A stretch of 64,000 nucleotides of DNA from Thermoproteota archaeon (GCA_020832905.1 JAJHRG010000001.1:296617-360616), one strand, 5' to 3'. Numbered from the stretch's first letter, positions 35,852-45,601 are shown. Notes: generated by a model not told the origin, from the sequence alone. Numbers and translations are program-made.

Positions 35852-36817
35852 TTATGTTATAATAGATCTTAATGAAGTAATTATTTCTGATATTGTTTTT
35901 CCTTCTAAAACATTTATACCATATGATTCTGCAATTTTTCTTGCACTATCAGTTAATGCTGGTATAGCAATTATGATTAACTTTTTTACATTAACATCTA
36001 ATGCCTTAACAAAACTACTAAGTATAACAGTCTCACCTATTATCTCATTACCTATTACTATATCTATAGCAATTATTTCTCCCTTCTCATTAATTCCTAA
36101 TATATCAAATTTATGAGTAGCTCCAGATTTTCCAATTAATGTTCCTGGATAATTTACTGAAAATTTCTTTTCTTTTAATTCTTCAATAATTGGTTTAATT
36201 ATTAAATGTTGTCTAAAAAATTCTTCAAGAGCTAATTTATTTATAATAATTTTTGATATAGAAGAAATTACTAAGCCATGAGCTGTAACTTCTTTTTTAC
36301 AAATTCTACATCGATACATAATTTTTGGTAAATCAGTTTGTCTATAACAAACAAGACATCTATACCATACTCCTACTATTCTATAATCTTTTCCTTCAGT
36401 TATTAACTTACTACCACAACTTGGACATACTAATGTACCATTTTGAGATTTAAACTTAGAAATTGGTCCTATTACTCCATCTCTTATATGTTCTATTAAT
36501 AATTCTTTATAAATTTGAGTAGAATTACAAAATGGACAATAGAAGTAAACTCTTATATGTTCACTATTACAATAAGGACATCTTAATATTTGATCATAAT
36601 ATTCAGCTTTTCCTAATCCTAATGAAATTAATTTACTTATTAATTCAAAAACATGATCACGTGAAATTCCAATATCTATTATATCACTATATATATGTCC
36701 ATAATTAGGATCATATTCTGGTATAAGAACATCTTTTTTTGTTTTTATTAAATACTCAAATAATTTTACAAGTCTTTCATCACTTAATATAGAAGCATAA
36801 TAAGACAATAATTTCAC
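35852..36817 (-). CDS. Multi zinc-ribbon protein with a restriction-endonuclease-like C-terminal domain
   Basis: 321 residues, not identified with certainty. An N-terminal winged-helix-like part (1-75) is followed by Cys pairs CPYC, CPFC, CPSC, CLVC and CRIC between ~80 and 175; the stretch CPFCNSTQIYKELLIEHIRDG resembles the TackOD1 output domain. The C-terminal ~105 residues (TLIGKSGATHKFDILGINEKGEIIAIDIVIGN) resemble a PD-(D/E)xK nuclease core, with HKFD and the I-A-I-D position; the usual E-x-K is not exact, so it may be inactive. It overlaps the Hef-like helicase gene by 4 bases, which suggests a joint role. Confidence 0.55.
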   Translation of the reverse strand: MKLLSYYASILSDERLVKLFEYLIKTKKDVLIPEYDPNYGHIYSDIIDIGISRDHVFELISKLISLGLGKAEYYDQILRCPYCNSEHIRVYFYCPFCNSTQIYKELLIEHIRDGVIGPISKFKSQNGTLVCPSCGSKLITEGKDYRIVGVWYRCLVCYRQTDLPKIMYRCRICKKEVTAHGLVISSISKIIINKLALEEFFRQHLIIKPIIEELKEKKFSVNYPGTLIGKSGATHKFDILGINEKGEIIAIDIVIGNEIIGETVILSSFVKALDVNVKKLIIIAIPALTDSARKIAESYGINVLEGKTISEIITSLRSIIT

Positions 36818-38376
36818 CTCATATAATGTGTAAGTCTCATTTGTCCTTTCTTCATAATATTAATTTCTTTTAATTCTTGTGTAAATCCATAAATTTTTTC
36901 AACTTTCTTCATTACTCCTAATAATTTTCTTTTTTCATGTGTTCTCTTACTTATAATTACATATGTTTTTGCAATTTCCTTTTTATTAGATTTTCTTAAA
37001 ACTCTTCCAAATCTTTGTATCCATTTTTTTGGATTACTTGGTGGATCAAGCCAAATTTCTAAATCAGCTGATGGAATATCTAAACCTTCTTCTCCAATAC
37101 TTGTTGTAACTAATATTTTTGCATATTCTTTAAAATGAAGTAAAGCAGATGCTTGTTGTTCTAAATTCATTCCCTCTTTTCCTATGAGTATTGCTACATT
37201 TTCAATACCATATTCTTTTTGTAACATAACTCCTAATTGTTTTGCTGCTTCTACAGATTCTACAAAAATTATTGCTTTTTCAAATTTTTCCATATTTAAA
37301 ATTTCTTTAGCTACTGAAAATTTATGATTAAATGATTTTTTTATTAATTCTTTATATTTTTCATAAATTTCTTTCAATTCTCTTATTTTCCATATGCTAT
37401 AATTAATAACACTACTAGCACCATTCTCTACTATTCTCATTTTCATCATTTTTAATGCTAAAAAAGCAATACATAATGGATGTTCTTTACAATGCTCTTT
37501 TAAATGCTCACTACCATATTCTTCTTTTATTTTATTACGATATTCTTTAATTATATCTTCTAATTGCTTATATATTAAAAGAAGATCTTCTGGAATATCT
37601 ACACTTACTAGTATAAGTGATCTTTTTGGAATAAATGATTTAATTTCTGGATCATCTATGGATAGAACTTCTATACTTTCAAATATTCTCTTTAATTCTT
37701 CTAATCTTTTTTGTGAATGAAGTTGTGGTGTTGCACTTAATGCAAGTATCTTACATCCATATGCTTTTCCTACAAATAGTATAGAATATCCATCAGTTTC
37801 TCCTATATAGCTATGACATTCATCAGCTATAATTATATCAAATGGAAATTTAAAAAAATCAAGAATTTCTTTTAAGTTTAAGTTATTAGATTTTGCAAAA
37901 TCTATTTCTTCTTCATATTCAGATAGAAAATCATTATAAAATGTTTGAGGAGTTGTAACTACACAACCTGCATTCCATACTTTTAATTTTTTTCTTTTTT
38001 CAGGTGATATATTTCCAGATATAAAGAATGCATTTTCAATATTCAACATTTTTCTTAAAAATAATGTTTGTTGAACACCAAGAGGAACAGAAGGTGTAAG
38101 AAATAATATTCTTTTAGGCTCATTAAAAGTTTCTCTTAAAAGAAAAGCTCCAGCAATATATGTTTTACCAAGACCTGTTGGTAATCCTATAATAAGAGCA
38201 GTATCCCTTATTCTATCTAGAATTCTTTTTTGAAATGGATATAAATCATAATTTAACTTTTTAACACTTATTTTTTGTTCTTCATATATAACTCTTTTTG
38301 GAATTAAACTTAATGCTAAATTTCTAATTGAATATGAACTTTTACTAATAAATTCTAAATAATCTTGCCAACTCAC
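36814..38376 (-). CDS. Hef-type superfamily 2 helicase (no nuclease domain)
   Basis: 520 residues. Walker A IGLPTGLGKTYIAG, motif II ADECHSY (DECH), LALSATPQLHSQ, and C-terminal motifs VTTSIGEEGLDIPSADLEIWLDPPSNPKKWIQRFGRVLRKS mark the helicase core of the Hef/FANCM/Mph1 group. Euryarchaeal Hef carries an XPF nuclease at the C-terminus; this protein stops after the helicase, as in TACK archaea. It probably processes stalled forks. The neighbouring zinc-ribbon/nuclease-like gene starts in an overlap with its stop. Confidence 0.85.
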   Translation of the reverse strand: MSWQDYLEFISKSSYSIRNLALSLIPKRVIYEEQKISVKKLNYDLYPFQKRILDRIRDTALIIGLPTGLGKTYIAGAFLLRETFNEPKRILFLTPSVPLGVQQTLFLRKMLNIENAFFISGNISPEKRKKLKVWNAGCVVTTPQTFYNDFLSEYEEEIDFAKSNNLNLKEILDFFKFPFDIIIADECHSYIGETDGYSILFVGKAYGCKILALSATPQLHSQKRLEELKRIFESIEVLSIDDPEIKSFIPKRSLILVSVDIPEDLLLIYKQLEDIIKEYRNKIKEEYGSEHLKEHCKEHPLCIAFLALKMMKMRIVENGASSVINYSIWKIRELKEIYEKYKELIKKSFNHKFSVAKEILNMEKFEKAIIFVESVEAAKQLGVMLQKEYGIENVAILIGKEGMNLEQQASALLHFKEYAKILVTTSIGEEGLDIPSADLEIWLDPPSNPKKWIQRFGRVLRKSNKKEIAKTYVIISKRTHEKRKLLGVMKKVEKIYGFTQELKEINIMKKGQMRLTHYMR

Positions 38377-38419
38377 AAATCTATAGTCTATAAATATATA
38401 ATATATATTTATTCTTTCT

Positions 38420-39154
38420 TTATTTTATTAAGCCTAATAATTTTAAAATTTCATTATAATTAGATTTTGTTTTTTTATATTCTCTTACTAATTCTCTTAA
38501 TTTTAAACTATCCCACTTCATGATTTTTTCTAATAATTCTGAATTACTAAAGAATAAGTAACCAATAATTGATGATAAATTACTACCTTTACTTTCAAGA
38601 CTTACTGTTTCAAAATCAATTATTACTGGTTTTTCTTCATTTTTTATTATTATATGCGTTTTTGGATTTGATAATTCCTTATGAAATATTCCTAATATAT
38701 CTAATTTATAACATTGTTCTAATAAGTCTTTTATGATCATACATACTTTTATAGGATTTTGTTCTTTTTTTAACCAATCAATTAAATATTCTCCTTCTAT
38801 ATATTCCATTACAATTACTTTATTTCTATAATCTATTAATCTAGGTCCTATTCCTTCTTTATTTACAATACTTAAAATTCTTCCTTCTCTTAATACTGAT
38901 TCTCTATTTGAATCTACTCTTAAAATTTTTAAAGCAACAATATTATTATCTTTTAATCCCTTTATAACTATACTAGTACAACCTTTTCCAATAACATTGA
39001 TTTTTCCTATATTTACCTTACCATTAGAAATTAATTCATTAATTCCCATTTCTCTTAATTCTTTTAGAACTTCATTATAGAACTCTTCCTTAAATACTGG
39101 ATATGATAATATTGTTTTTAATCTTTCATCATCTATTTTAATTATTTCAACCAT
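38420..39154 (-). CDS. Archaeal protein-kinase-like protein with atypical catalytic loop
   Basis: 244 residues. The fold is visible from GKINVIGKGCTSIVIKG (glycine-rich loop), VALKIL (ATP-binding Lys), VIVMEYIEGEYLIDWL (hinge) to PVIIDFETVS (metal-binding Asp in DFE). The catalytic loop reads GIFHKELSNPKTHIII, where the expected Asp of HxD is Glu, so activity is uncertain. Related to RIO/Bud32-like archaeal kinases. It overlaps the CCA enzyme by 13 bases, and a link to RNA metabolism is likely from this context. Confidence 0.7.
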   Translation of the reverse strand: MVEIIKIDDERLKTILSYPVFKEEFYNEVLKELREMGINELISNGKVNIGKINVIGKGCTSIVIKGLKDNNIVALKILRVDSNRESVLREGRILSIVNKEGIGPRLIDYRNKVIVMEYIEGEYLIDWLKKEQNPIKVCMIIKDLLEQCYKLDILGIFHKELSNPKTHIIIKNEEKPVIIDFETVSLESKGSNLSSIIGYLFFSNSELLEKIMKWDSLKLRELVREYKKTKSNYNEILKLLGLIK

Positions 39155-40518
39155 AAAGGTCTCTTCCTTATAAAACTAAAAACTTCATCTTCTATATCTT
39201 TACATTCTTTTAATATTTCTTCATCAATATAGACTTCAAATCCCTTATTTATTTCATTCATAATATCTTTACTTAATTTTAATTTCTTAATTTCATTTAT
39301 TAATAGATCTTTTATATCATCATATTTTCTTAATATTTCAACATAAATTCTATCATTTTTTATAAATGGTCCAGCTAATACTCTTTCATTATTAATATAT
39401 TTATCTAAGAATTTCTTTAAATCTTCATTATACCAAATTTTTGGTCCTTGATGAATTTTTCCTCTTCTTAATTTTCTTCTTTCTACTTCTATTAAAAATA
39501 TTATTTTATTCTCCTCATTACTCCATGCTTTATAATCTATTACTTCAAAATCATAATTTTCTATTAATTTTACAAATTTATTTAAGGTTTTTTTTATTTC
39601 ACCCCATAATATATCTGATGGAACTTTTGGACAACTTGTTTTTATCATTACTAATGATATTTCTCTTTTCTTCATTTCTTTTATAATATCATTTAAATTA
39701 ACATTTAATTTACTAGGAAAGAAAAATTCTATACTTGGTTTTTCTAAGAAGATTTTTGAAGCTATTATAAATGTAGAATATGATTGAAGAGAAACAGCAG
39801 CAGCTACATTCCTTCTCATATCAATAGGATCAATTACTATTAGTGGTGTATCAAAAATTTCTTCACATGAAATATCTTTATAGTAATTCATATAATCTAT
39901 TACTGTTTTTGGTTTCCATTTACTTGCATTTTCTATTACTCCTTTAAAATTTTTATAATATAATACAAGTAATTCACATAAATAACCAGAAAAACCTTCT
40001 ACTTTTAATTCAGCACCATAAACACCAATACCCTTCATAAATTGTTTTAATAATCTAACTTCATCTTTCATTTCTTCACTCATTTTACTTTTTATAAATT
40101 TTGTATGTAAAGGTGTTCTATCTACTGCAGTAAGTGGTCTTTCACCTTCTTTAATTTCAATTCCTGGAACTATATCTACTTCATATTCATCTATTTTCTT
40201 CTTTACATATGGATGTTCTGCATAAGCAATTTTCCAATTTTCTCCAGCACCATATTTTGCAATTTCAAGACCAATTTCTTTTGCTTTATTCTTATCAGTT
40301 CCATGAGGAAATAAAATAAATATATCAATATCTTTATCTGTAGAAATCCATGTATCTTTTGCAATAGATCCTTCTAATTCTACCTTAACATTAATTCCAA
40401 GAGATTTTGCTTTTTCTTCTATTCTACTTTTTATTTCTTCAAATATCTTCATTACTTTATTTTTTTCTTCATCTTTTGGTTTTATTCTTGATAATACTTC
40501 TTTTAATATTTCTTCCAT
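39142..40518 (-). CDS. cca: CCA-adding tRNA nucleotidyltransferase (class I, archaeal)
   Basis: 458 residues. The nucleotidyltransferase head has VELEGSIAKDTWISTDKDIDIFILFP with the DxD metal site; the archaeal CCA signature continues with YAEHPYVKKKIDEYEVDIVPG and RLLKQFMKGIGVYGAE. The C-terminal RNA-binding body ends in SFIRKRPLWLK. It adds or repairs the 3' CCA of tRNAs, needed here because only some tRNA genes in the window encode CCA. It overlaps thpR at one base and the kinase at 13. Confidence 0.96.
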   Translation of the reverse strand: MEEILKEVLSRIKPKDEEKNKVMKIFEEIKSRIEEKAKSLGINVKVELEGSIAKDTWISTDKDIDIFILFPHGTDKNKAKEIGLEIAKYGAGENWKIAYAEHPYVKKKIDEYEVDIVPGIEIKEGERPLTAVDRTPLHTKFIKSKMSEEMKDEVRLLKQFMKGIGVYGAELKVEGFSGYLCELLVLYYKNFKGVIENASKWKPKTVIDYMNYYKDISCEEIFDTPLIVIDPIDMRRNVAAAVSLQSYSTFIIASKIFLEKPSIEFFFPSKLNVNLNDIIKEMKKREISLVMIKTSCPKVPSDILWGEIKKTLNKFVKLIENYDFEVIDYKAWSNEENKIIFLIEVERRKLRRGKIHQGPKIWYNEDLKKFLDKYINNERVLAGPFIKNDRIYVEILRKYDDIKDLLINEIKKLKLSKDIMNEINKGFEVYIDEEILKECKDIEDEVFSFIRKRPLWLK

Positions 40519-41075
40519 TAATCAAAGAACACCTCTTTTAAATTATGATAAATAGGACCATGAGGTGTTAAAATGCTCTTTTTTAATACTATTTTATCTA
40601 TTATACACTTTCCAAAGAAATATCCTCTATACTCTTCAAAAATTTTCATTAATTTTTCTTTATTTCTAAAAGATTTTATTCTACCAATTGTTATATGTGG
40701 AACAAAATCTTCTTCTTTCTTAAATCCTAATGGTAAAAGCTTATTATCTAATTCCCTTTGTATTCTTATTATATTTTCTCTACCTTCTTTTACTCCTACC
40801 CATAAAACTCTTATATTCTTTTCATTTGGAAAAGCACCAATATCTTCTACACTTATTTCAAATTTTCTTTCTTTAATATTATCAAGTATATTAAAGATTT
40901 TTTCTAATAATCTTTTTTCAATATTTCCTAGAAATTTTAAAGTAATATGAAGATTTTCTCTTTCAACAAGCTTTATATCTATTTCATTTTTCTTAATTTC
41001 TTCTTCAATTTTCATAATTTCATCTTTTACATTTTCCCCTATTTCAAAAGCAATAAATGCTCTTATTACTTCCAT
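40518..41075 (-). CDS. thpR: RNA 2',3'-cyclic phosphodiesterase (2H family)
   Basis: 185 residues. Two HxT motifs, LHITLKFLG near residue 43 and PHITIGRIK near 130, with MEVIRAFIAFEI at the start, identify the LigT/ThpR 2H family. It opens 2',3'-cyclic phosphates or joins 2'-5' RNA ends. Its stop joins the cca start. The thpR-cca-kinase run is a plausible tRNA end-processing operon. It diverges from the UPF0200 gene. Confidence 0.93.
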   Translation of the reverse strand: MEVIRAFIAFEIGENVKDEIMKIEEEIKKNEIDIKLVERENLHITLKFLGNIEKRLLEKIFNILDNIKERKFEISVEDIGAFPNEKNIRVLWVGVKEGRENIIRIQRELDNKLLPLGFKKEEDFVPHITIGRIKSFRNKEKLMKIFEEYRGYFFGKCIIDKIVLKKSILTPHGPIYHNLKEVFFD

Positions 41076-41119
41076 ATAATCACCACATATATATTAGTGA
41101 AAATATTTTACTTTTCCAT

Positions 41120-41674
41120 ATGATTAAGTTTTTCTGTATTACTGGAATGCCAGGTGCAGGAAAATCAGTAGTAGCAGAAGCTGCAAAATCATTAGGCTTA
41201 AAGGTTATTGTTATGGGAGATATAATTAGAGAAGAAGCAAAAGCAAGAAATATAAAACAAACTCCAGAATCCTTAAGAGAACTTATGATCAAACTTCGTA
41301 ATGAAGAAGGACTAGATGTAATAGCTAAAAGATGCTTAAAGAAAATTTCAAATGAGAAAATTATTGTTATAGAAGGTGTGAGAAGTTTAGAAGAATTAGA
41401 ATATTTTAAGAAATTTGGATCTGTATGTTTAATAGCAGTTCACGCATCACCTAAAACTAGATTCAATAGACTTATTAAAAGAAATAGAGAAGATGATCCA
41501 AAGGATTTTAAAACTTTTGTAGAAAGAGATATGACAGAATTACGTATAGGTATAGGATCTGTTATTGCTTTAGCAGATAAAGTATTTGTAAATGAGGGTA
41601 CTATAGAAGAATTAATAGAAGCTGCAAAAGAATTTTTTAAGAGGGAAATAAATGAATGTAAAAGTAGTTGTTAA
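41120..41674 (+). CDS. UPF0200 nucleotide kinase-like protein
   Basis: 184 residues. P-loop FFCITGMPGAGKSVVAEAA at the N-terminus, GDIIREEAKARN, VIEGVRSLEELEYF and RFNRLIKRNREDDP (lid Arg residues) resemble dephospho-CoA/adenylate kinases; the archaeal family is UPF0200. The substrate is unknown. ATG 41120 sits close to the P-loop as in relatives; the frame also runs 21 codons upstream into the thpR region. Its end overlaps the UPF0201 start. Confidence 0.88.
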   Translation: MIKFFCITGMPGAGKSVVAEAAKSLGLKVIVMGDIIREEAKARNIKQTPESLRELMIKLRNEEGLDVIAKRCLKKISNEKIIVIEGVRSLEELEYFKKFGSVCLIAVHASPKTRFNRLIKRNREDDPKDFKTFVERDMTELRIGIGSVIALADKVFVNEGTIEELIEAAKEFFKREINECKSSC

Positions 41675-42122
41675 GGCAAAAATTAATCCAACTGAAGATG
41701 AATCTAAGGTATTAAAAGCAGTTATGAATTTAACTAATTCAGACAAATATACTAAAGAAAAAGAAGGTATATTTGAGTATATAGTTCAAGAAGGAGATAT
41801 TTCATTACTTACTAAATTAAGAGAAATTCTAAGAAGAGATAGAATTCTTGATGCTTCAAGAAAAATAATTATGAGTGGATTAGAAGGTTCTAGTATTACT
41901 TTTCATGTAAATAAACAAGTTGCTTATATGGGAAGAGTAAGCTTCTGTAAGCCTGAAAGAGAATCTCCATTAGGTCCAATAAGTTTTTATATATGGACTG
42001 ATGATCCAAAATCATTAATAGATTGGCTTGCTACAAAAACCATAGGTGGAATACCTGTTGATGAGTTATGCCCTTTGGAATCTCAACATTATGTACAATC
42101 GGCAAAACCTTCGAAAAAATAA
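41652..42122 (+). CDS. UPF0201 family protein
   Basis: 156 residues. MNVKVVVKAKINPTEDESKVLKAVMNL at the N-terminus and SSITFHVNKQVAYMGRVSFCKPERESPLGPISFYIWTDD match UPF0201, an archaeal family usually next to UPF0200. Function unknown; the fold is thought related to the L5-like family. It overlaps UPF0200 by 23 bases and the following gene by 55 bases. Confidence 0.9.
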   Translation: MNVKVVVKAKINPTEDESKVLKAVMNLTNSDKYTKEKEGIFEYIVQEGDISLLTKLREILRRDRILDASRKIIMSGLEGSSITFHVNKQVAYMGRVSFCKPERESPLGPISFYIWTDDPKSLIDWLATKTIGGIPVDELCPLESQHYVQSAKPSKK

Positions 42123-42838
42123 ATGAATTAATAACTACTGGAATTGATGTATTAGAAATAATGGATGATTGGAGAGATAGACTGACAAAGAAAAGAATTA
42201 ATTTACTTAACGATATAAGTAATTCTTTTGAAATAGAGTATACAGTACATTCTCCAATTCTTGATATTAATATTGCATCTTCTAATGATAGAATAAGAAA
42301 ATTAGCAATAAAAATTATTAAGAATTCAATGGAAAAAGCAGTAAATATTAATGCTAAGGTATATGTAATTCATCCTGGTTTAAAAACACCATTAGAAAAT
42401 TTTGTACCAAATATAAATAAAAATCTTAATATTTTATCATTAAAAGAAATATTAAATTATGGTGAAGAATTAGGAATTAAAGTAGCTATAGAGAATATGC
42501 CAGCAAGAACTCGTTGTTTTCTTCAAAATGTTAATGAATTTTTTGAATTAGAAGAAGAAGGAATTTCTCCATATATAGTATTAGATGTTGGACATGCAAA
42601 TACTGCATCACAACTTGAAATGTTCTTATCAAAACTTAATAATAAAATAATTCATGTACATCTTCATGATAATTATGGCATAGAAGATGAACATAGAGTA
42701 ATTGGTAATGGAAATATTAATTGGCAATTAGTAAAATCACATATTTCTTTTAATAAAATTTGTGGTATAGTTGAGAATAATACAATAGAAGAAGCAAAAA
42801 TTTCCTTTAAAAAAGCTCTTCAAATTTTTAAATCATAA
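42068..42838 (+). CDS. Xylose isomerase-like TIM-barrel protein (sugar phosphate isomerase/epimerase family)
   Basis: 256 residues. MPFGISTLCTIGKTFEKINEL, YTVHSPILDINIASS, VYVIHPGL, VAIENMP, YIVLDVGHAN and IIHVHLHDNYG are the strand-end motifs of AP endonuclease 2/xylose isomerase-like barrels, with His, Glu and Asp ligands for a divalent metal. Substrate unknown. Start ATG 42068 lies inside the previous gene, so the overlap is 55 bases; no later start would keep the first strand. It ends 19 bases into the convergent RNase Z. Confidence 0.82.
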   Translation: MPFGISTLCTIGKTFEKINELITTGIDVLEIMDDWRDRLTKKRINLLNDISNSFEIEYTVHSPILDINIASSNDRIRKLAIKIIKNSMEKAVNINAKVYVIHPGLKTPLENFVPNINKNLNILSLKEILNYGEELGIKVAIENMPARTRCFLQNVNEFFELEEEGISPYIVLDVGHANTASQLEMFLSKLNNKIIHVHLHDNYGIEDEHRVIGNGNINWQLVKSHISFNKICGIVENNTIEEAKISFKKALQIFKS

Positions 42839-43725
42839 CTTTTAAAATCTTCAGCAATTTCTACATTTTCAAAAATTCTTTTTGCTTCCTCTTCAAGAAT
42901 TTTTACATCTCTATATCTACTACTTATATGAGTTAATACTAATTTTTTAACATTAGCTAATTTTGCAATTCTTGCAGCATCTTCTGCTGTAGAATGTTTT
43001 TCTTCATAAGCTCTATTAGAAAGATCTGAAGCAAATGTTGCCTCATGTATTAGTAAATCAGCTCCTTTTGCTATTTCTACTATTTTTTCACAATATCTTG
43101 TATCACCACTATATACTATCTTAATTCCTGGTTTTGGTTCTCCTAGAACTTCTTCAGGTTTTATTATTCTACCATTTTCTAGTTTTATACTATGACCTGA
43201 TTTTAATAAACCCCATAATGGTCCTTCTGGTATTCCTAATTCTCTTGCTTTTTCTGGTAAGAATTTTCCAAGACTTGCTCCTATGGTTATGCTATATGCA
43301 ATATTTTCTATAGAATGATCAGCTAAAACTCCTATTACTTTAATTTTTTTATCAGAGAAAATTTCTCCTTCTGTAATTTCATTTACTATTATGTCAAAAC
43401 TTGGCTTACAAATATCAAAATTTTTATAAATAAATTCCTTTATTCCTTTAGGTCCATAGATTTCAAGTGGATGTACTCTATTAAGTAAATTCATACTTTG
43501 AAGCATTCCAGGTATTCCTAATATATGATCTCCATGTAAGTGTGTAATAAATATCTTCATTTTCTTACATAAACTATATCCTGCTATCATCATTTGTCTT
43601 TGTGTTCCTTCTCCACAATCTAATAATATTATCTCACCATCAACACTTATTAATATTGATGGAAGATTTCTTTCAGGTGTTGGTATTCCACCAGCTGAAC
43701 CTAGTATAACTACCTTAATATTCAT
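42820..43725 (-). CDS. rnz: Ribonuclease Z (tRNA 3' endonuclease)
   Basis: 301 residues. Metallo-beta-lactamase fold: LGSAGGIPTPERNLPS, LLDCGEGTQRQM, THLHGDHILGIPGML (HxHxDH), VYSGDTRYCEKIVEIAKGADLLIHEATF and VLTHISSRY. This is the tRNase Z pattern, including the PxKxN-like Pro-Thr-Pro start. It removes 3' trailers, needed for tRNAs here that lack encoded CCA. Start overlaps the trmG10 stop. Confidence 0.96.
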   Translation of the reverse strand: MNIKVVILGSAGGIPTPERNLPSILISVDGEIILLDCGEGTQRQMMIAGYSLCKKMKIFITHLHGDHILGIPGMLQSMNLLNRVHPLEIYGPKGIKEFIYKNFDICKPSFDIIVNEITEGEIFSDKKIKVIGVLADHSIENIAYSITIGASLGKFLPEKARELGIPEGPLWGLLKSGHSIKLENGRIIKPEEVLGEPKPGIKIVYSGDTRYCEKIVEIAKGADLLIHEATFASDLSNRAYEEKHSTAEDAARIAKLANVKKLVLTHISSRYRDVKILEEEAKRIFENVEIAEDFKSYDLKI

Positions 43726-44741
43726 AAATTCTCCACAACTATTATTGATCTTGTAAGAGATTTATGTACTTTCATTATGTGTACTTCATGAACTTTATAA
43801 CCTTTTTTTATAGCTTCTTCTTCAATCTTAACTTCTTGAGGAGAAGCAATACACATAAATCTATTTTTTCTTAAAACTTCTTTTACTTCTTCTAAGAAAT
43901 TTGAAATTATTTCTTTAACACTTCTTCCTTTTGTTGATGTTCCTCTACCATAAGGAGGATCTGTTGATATTCCATCAACTTTATTTATTGGTAATTTCCT
44001 TGCATCTGCTAATATTAAATTTGCTTCTAATCCATAATATTTTAAGTTTTTATAGGCTCCTTTTACCATTTCTAAATCAATATCTAATCCATATGCATCT
44101 AATCCCATTAGTTCTGCTTCTATTAAAAATCCACCTGTACCACAGAAAGGATCAAGAAATTTTTCACCTCTTTTTATTCTACATAAGTTTACAAATACTC
44201 TAGAAAGTTTAGCATCTAAAGCTCCTGGATGGAAAAATACTCTTTTTCTTGGTCTTCTTTCTATAAATTCCTTTTTACTAATTCTAAAATTACATTCATA
44301 TATGAAAATTCCTCCATTAGTTATTATTCCCCTTATCCAAATTTCTGGATTTTCTAAATTTACCTTAGAATTAGTATGTCTTTTTATTATTCCACCTAAT
44401 TTCTTCTCTATTTCTACTGATGAAAATTCCTTCCAATAATTCTTAACTCTTTTTACTCTTACACCAAAACTTTTTCCTTCTATAAAACTCCAATCTATCT
44501 TATCACATTGATTAATTAAATCACTAATATTAGGAATATGAGTTATTAATCTTCCTCCTTCTACTATATATGCTCCTCTTCTCTTTAGTACATCAAATAC
44601 TTCTTTTCCTCCATCTATTATCATTAATTGATCAAATCTATTTACTTCACTAAATGATATTTCTTCACCTTTTAAAATAGCATTTACTTCTGAGTAAGGA
44701 AGAGAAGGATGTTCTCCTGAAAGTAATATAGCTATTAACAT
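43722..44741 (-). CDS. trmG10: tRNA (guanine-10-N2) methyltransferase, THUMP type
   Basis: 339 residues. An N-terminal THUMP domain (about 60-160) is followed by RPRKRVFFHPGALDAKLSRVFVN, LDPFCGTGGFLIEAELMG (SAM-binding motif I) and STDPPYGRGTSTKG with DPPY, the N-methyltransferase motif IV. This matches archaeal Trm-G10/Trm11. It overlaps rnz and prs by 4 and 7 bases, so prs-trmG10-rnz is one operon. Confidence 0.93.
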   Translation of the reverse strand: MLIAILLSGEHPSLPYSEVNAILKGEEISFSEVNRFDQLMIIDGGKEVFDVLKRRGAYIVEGGRLITHIPNISDLINQCDKIDWSFIEGKSFGVRVKRVKNYWKEFSSVEIEKKLGGIIKRHTNSKVNLENPEIWIRGIITNGGIFIYECNFRISKKEFIERRPRKRVFFHPGALDAKLSRVFVNLCRIKRGEKFLDPFCGTGGFLIEAELMGLDAYGLDIDLEMVKGAYKNLKYYGLEANLILADARKLPINKVDGISTDPPYGRGTSTKGRSVKEIISNFLEEVKEVLRKNRFMCIASPQEVKIEEEAIKKGYKVHEVHIMKVHKSLTRSIIVVENL

Positions 44742-45601
44742 AATTCTCTTGCTATAAGAGGAGCAACTGTTATTTTACTAAATTCATTTTCTACAGTATC
44801 TGTAGCAATAATTTCATCAACACCTGCACTTTTAATTTTTTCTAAAGCATCTTTAACTAAAAGTGCATGAGTACATGTTGCAATTACTCTTCTTGCTCCT
44901 TTTTCCTTTACAATTTTTGCAGTAATTGCTATAGTCCCACCTGTACTTATTACATCATCTACTATAATTACATCTCTATTTTTGAAATCAATATCTACTT
45001 CTTCTATCTTTATAGCACCACTAATTCTATCTCTATATTTTTCAAAATATCCATATTCACATTTCATAATTTCTCCTAGTTTTTTTGCTCTTTCTAATGC
45101 ACCTTTATCTGGAGCTAGTACATATGGATTATTAAAATTAATATTCTTTAAATAATCTGCTATTACTTCTATAGCATTTAAATTTCTTGTTTTTATCTTA
45201 ATTGTATTTAAAGAATATTCTTTATGAATATCAACAGTAATAAATTCATCAGCTCCAATTTTTTCTATTAACTTAAGTATTGTATTTATACTTATAGCTT
45301 CTCCTTCTCTAAATCTTCTATCTTGTCTAGCATAAGCAATGTATGGAACTACAACCTTAATTTTCTTTGCACCAAGATCTTTTAAATTATCAATAAGTAA
45401 AAATAATTCAATAATTCTTTTATCTTGATTTGGATATGTTGTATTAACAATTACAACATCATCTTCTATATTATCTACAATTCGCACATAAGATTCACCA
45501 TCTGGAAATATCTTATACTCTACATTAGCAATTTTTGCATTAATAATTTGTGCTAATCTTTTACTTAAATTAATTGAAGCAACACCTGGTACTATAATCA
45601 T
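44735..45601 (-). CDS. prs: Ribose-phosphate pyrophosphokinase
   Basis: 288 residues. PDGESYVRI, YARQDRRFREGEAIS, FITVDIHKEYSL and VIVDDVISTGGTIAITAKI (PRPP loop) are diagnostic. It makes PRPP from ribose 5-phosphate for nucleotides and for the NAD salvage enzyme encoded at 18 kb. Slightly short, as is usual for archaeal forms. Confidence 0.97.
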   Translation of the reverse strand: MIIVPGVASINLSKRLAQIINAKIANVEYKIFPDGESYVRIVDNIEDDVVIVNTTYPNQDKRIIELFLLIDNLKDLGAKKIKVVVPYIAYARQDRRFREGEAISINTILKLIEKIGADEFITVDIHKEYSLNTIKIKTRNLNAIEVIADYLKNINFNNPYVLAPDKGALERAKKLGEIMKCEYGYFEKYRDRISGAIKIEEVDIDFKNRDVIIVDDVISTGGTIAITAKIVKEKGARRVIATCTHALLVKDALEKIKSAGVDEIIATDTVENEFSKITVAPLIARELC

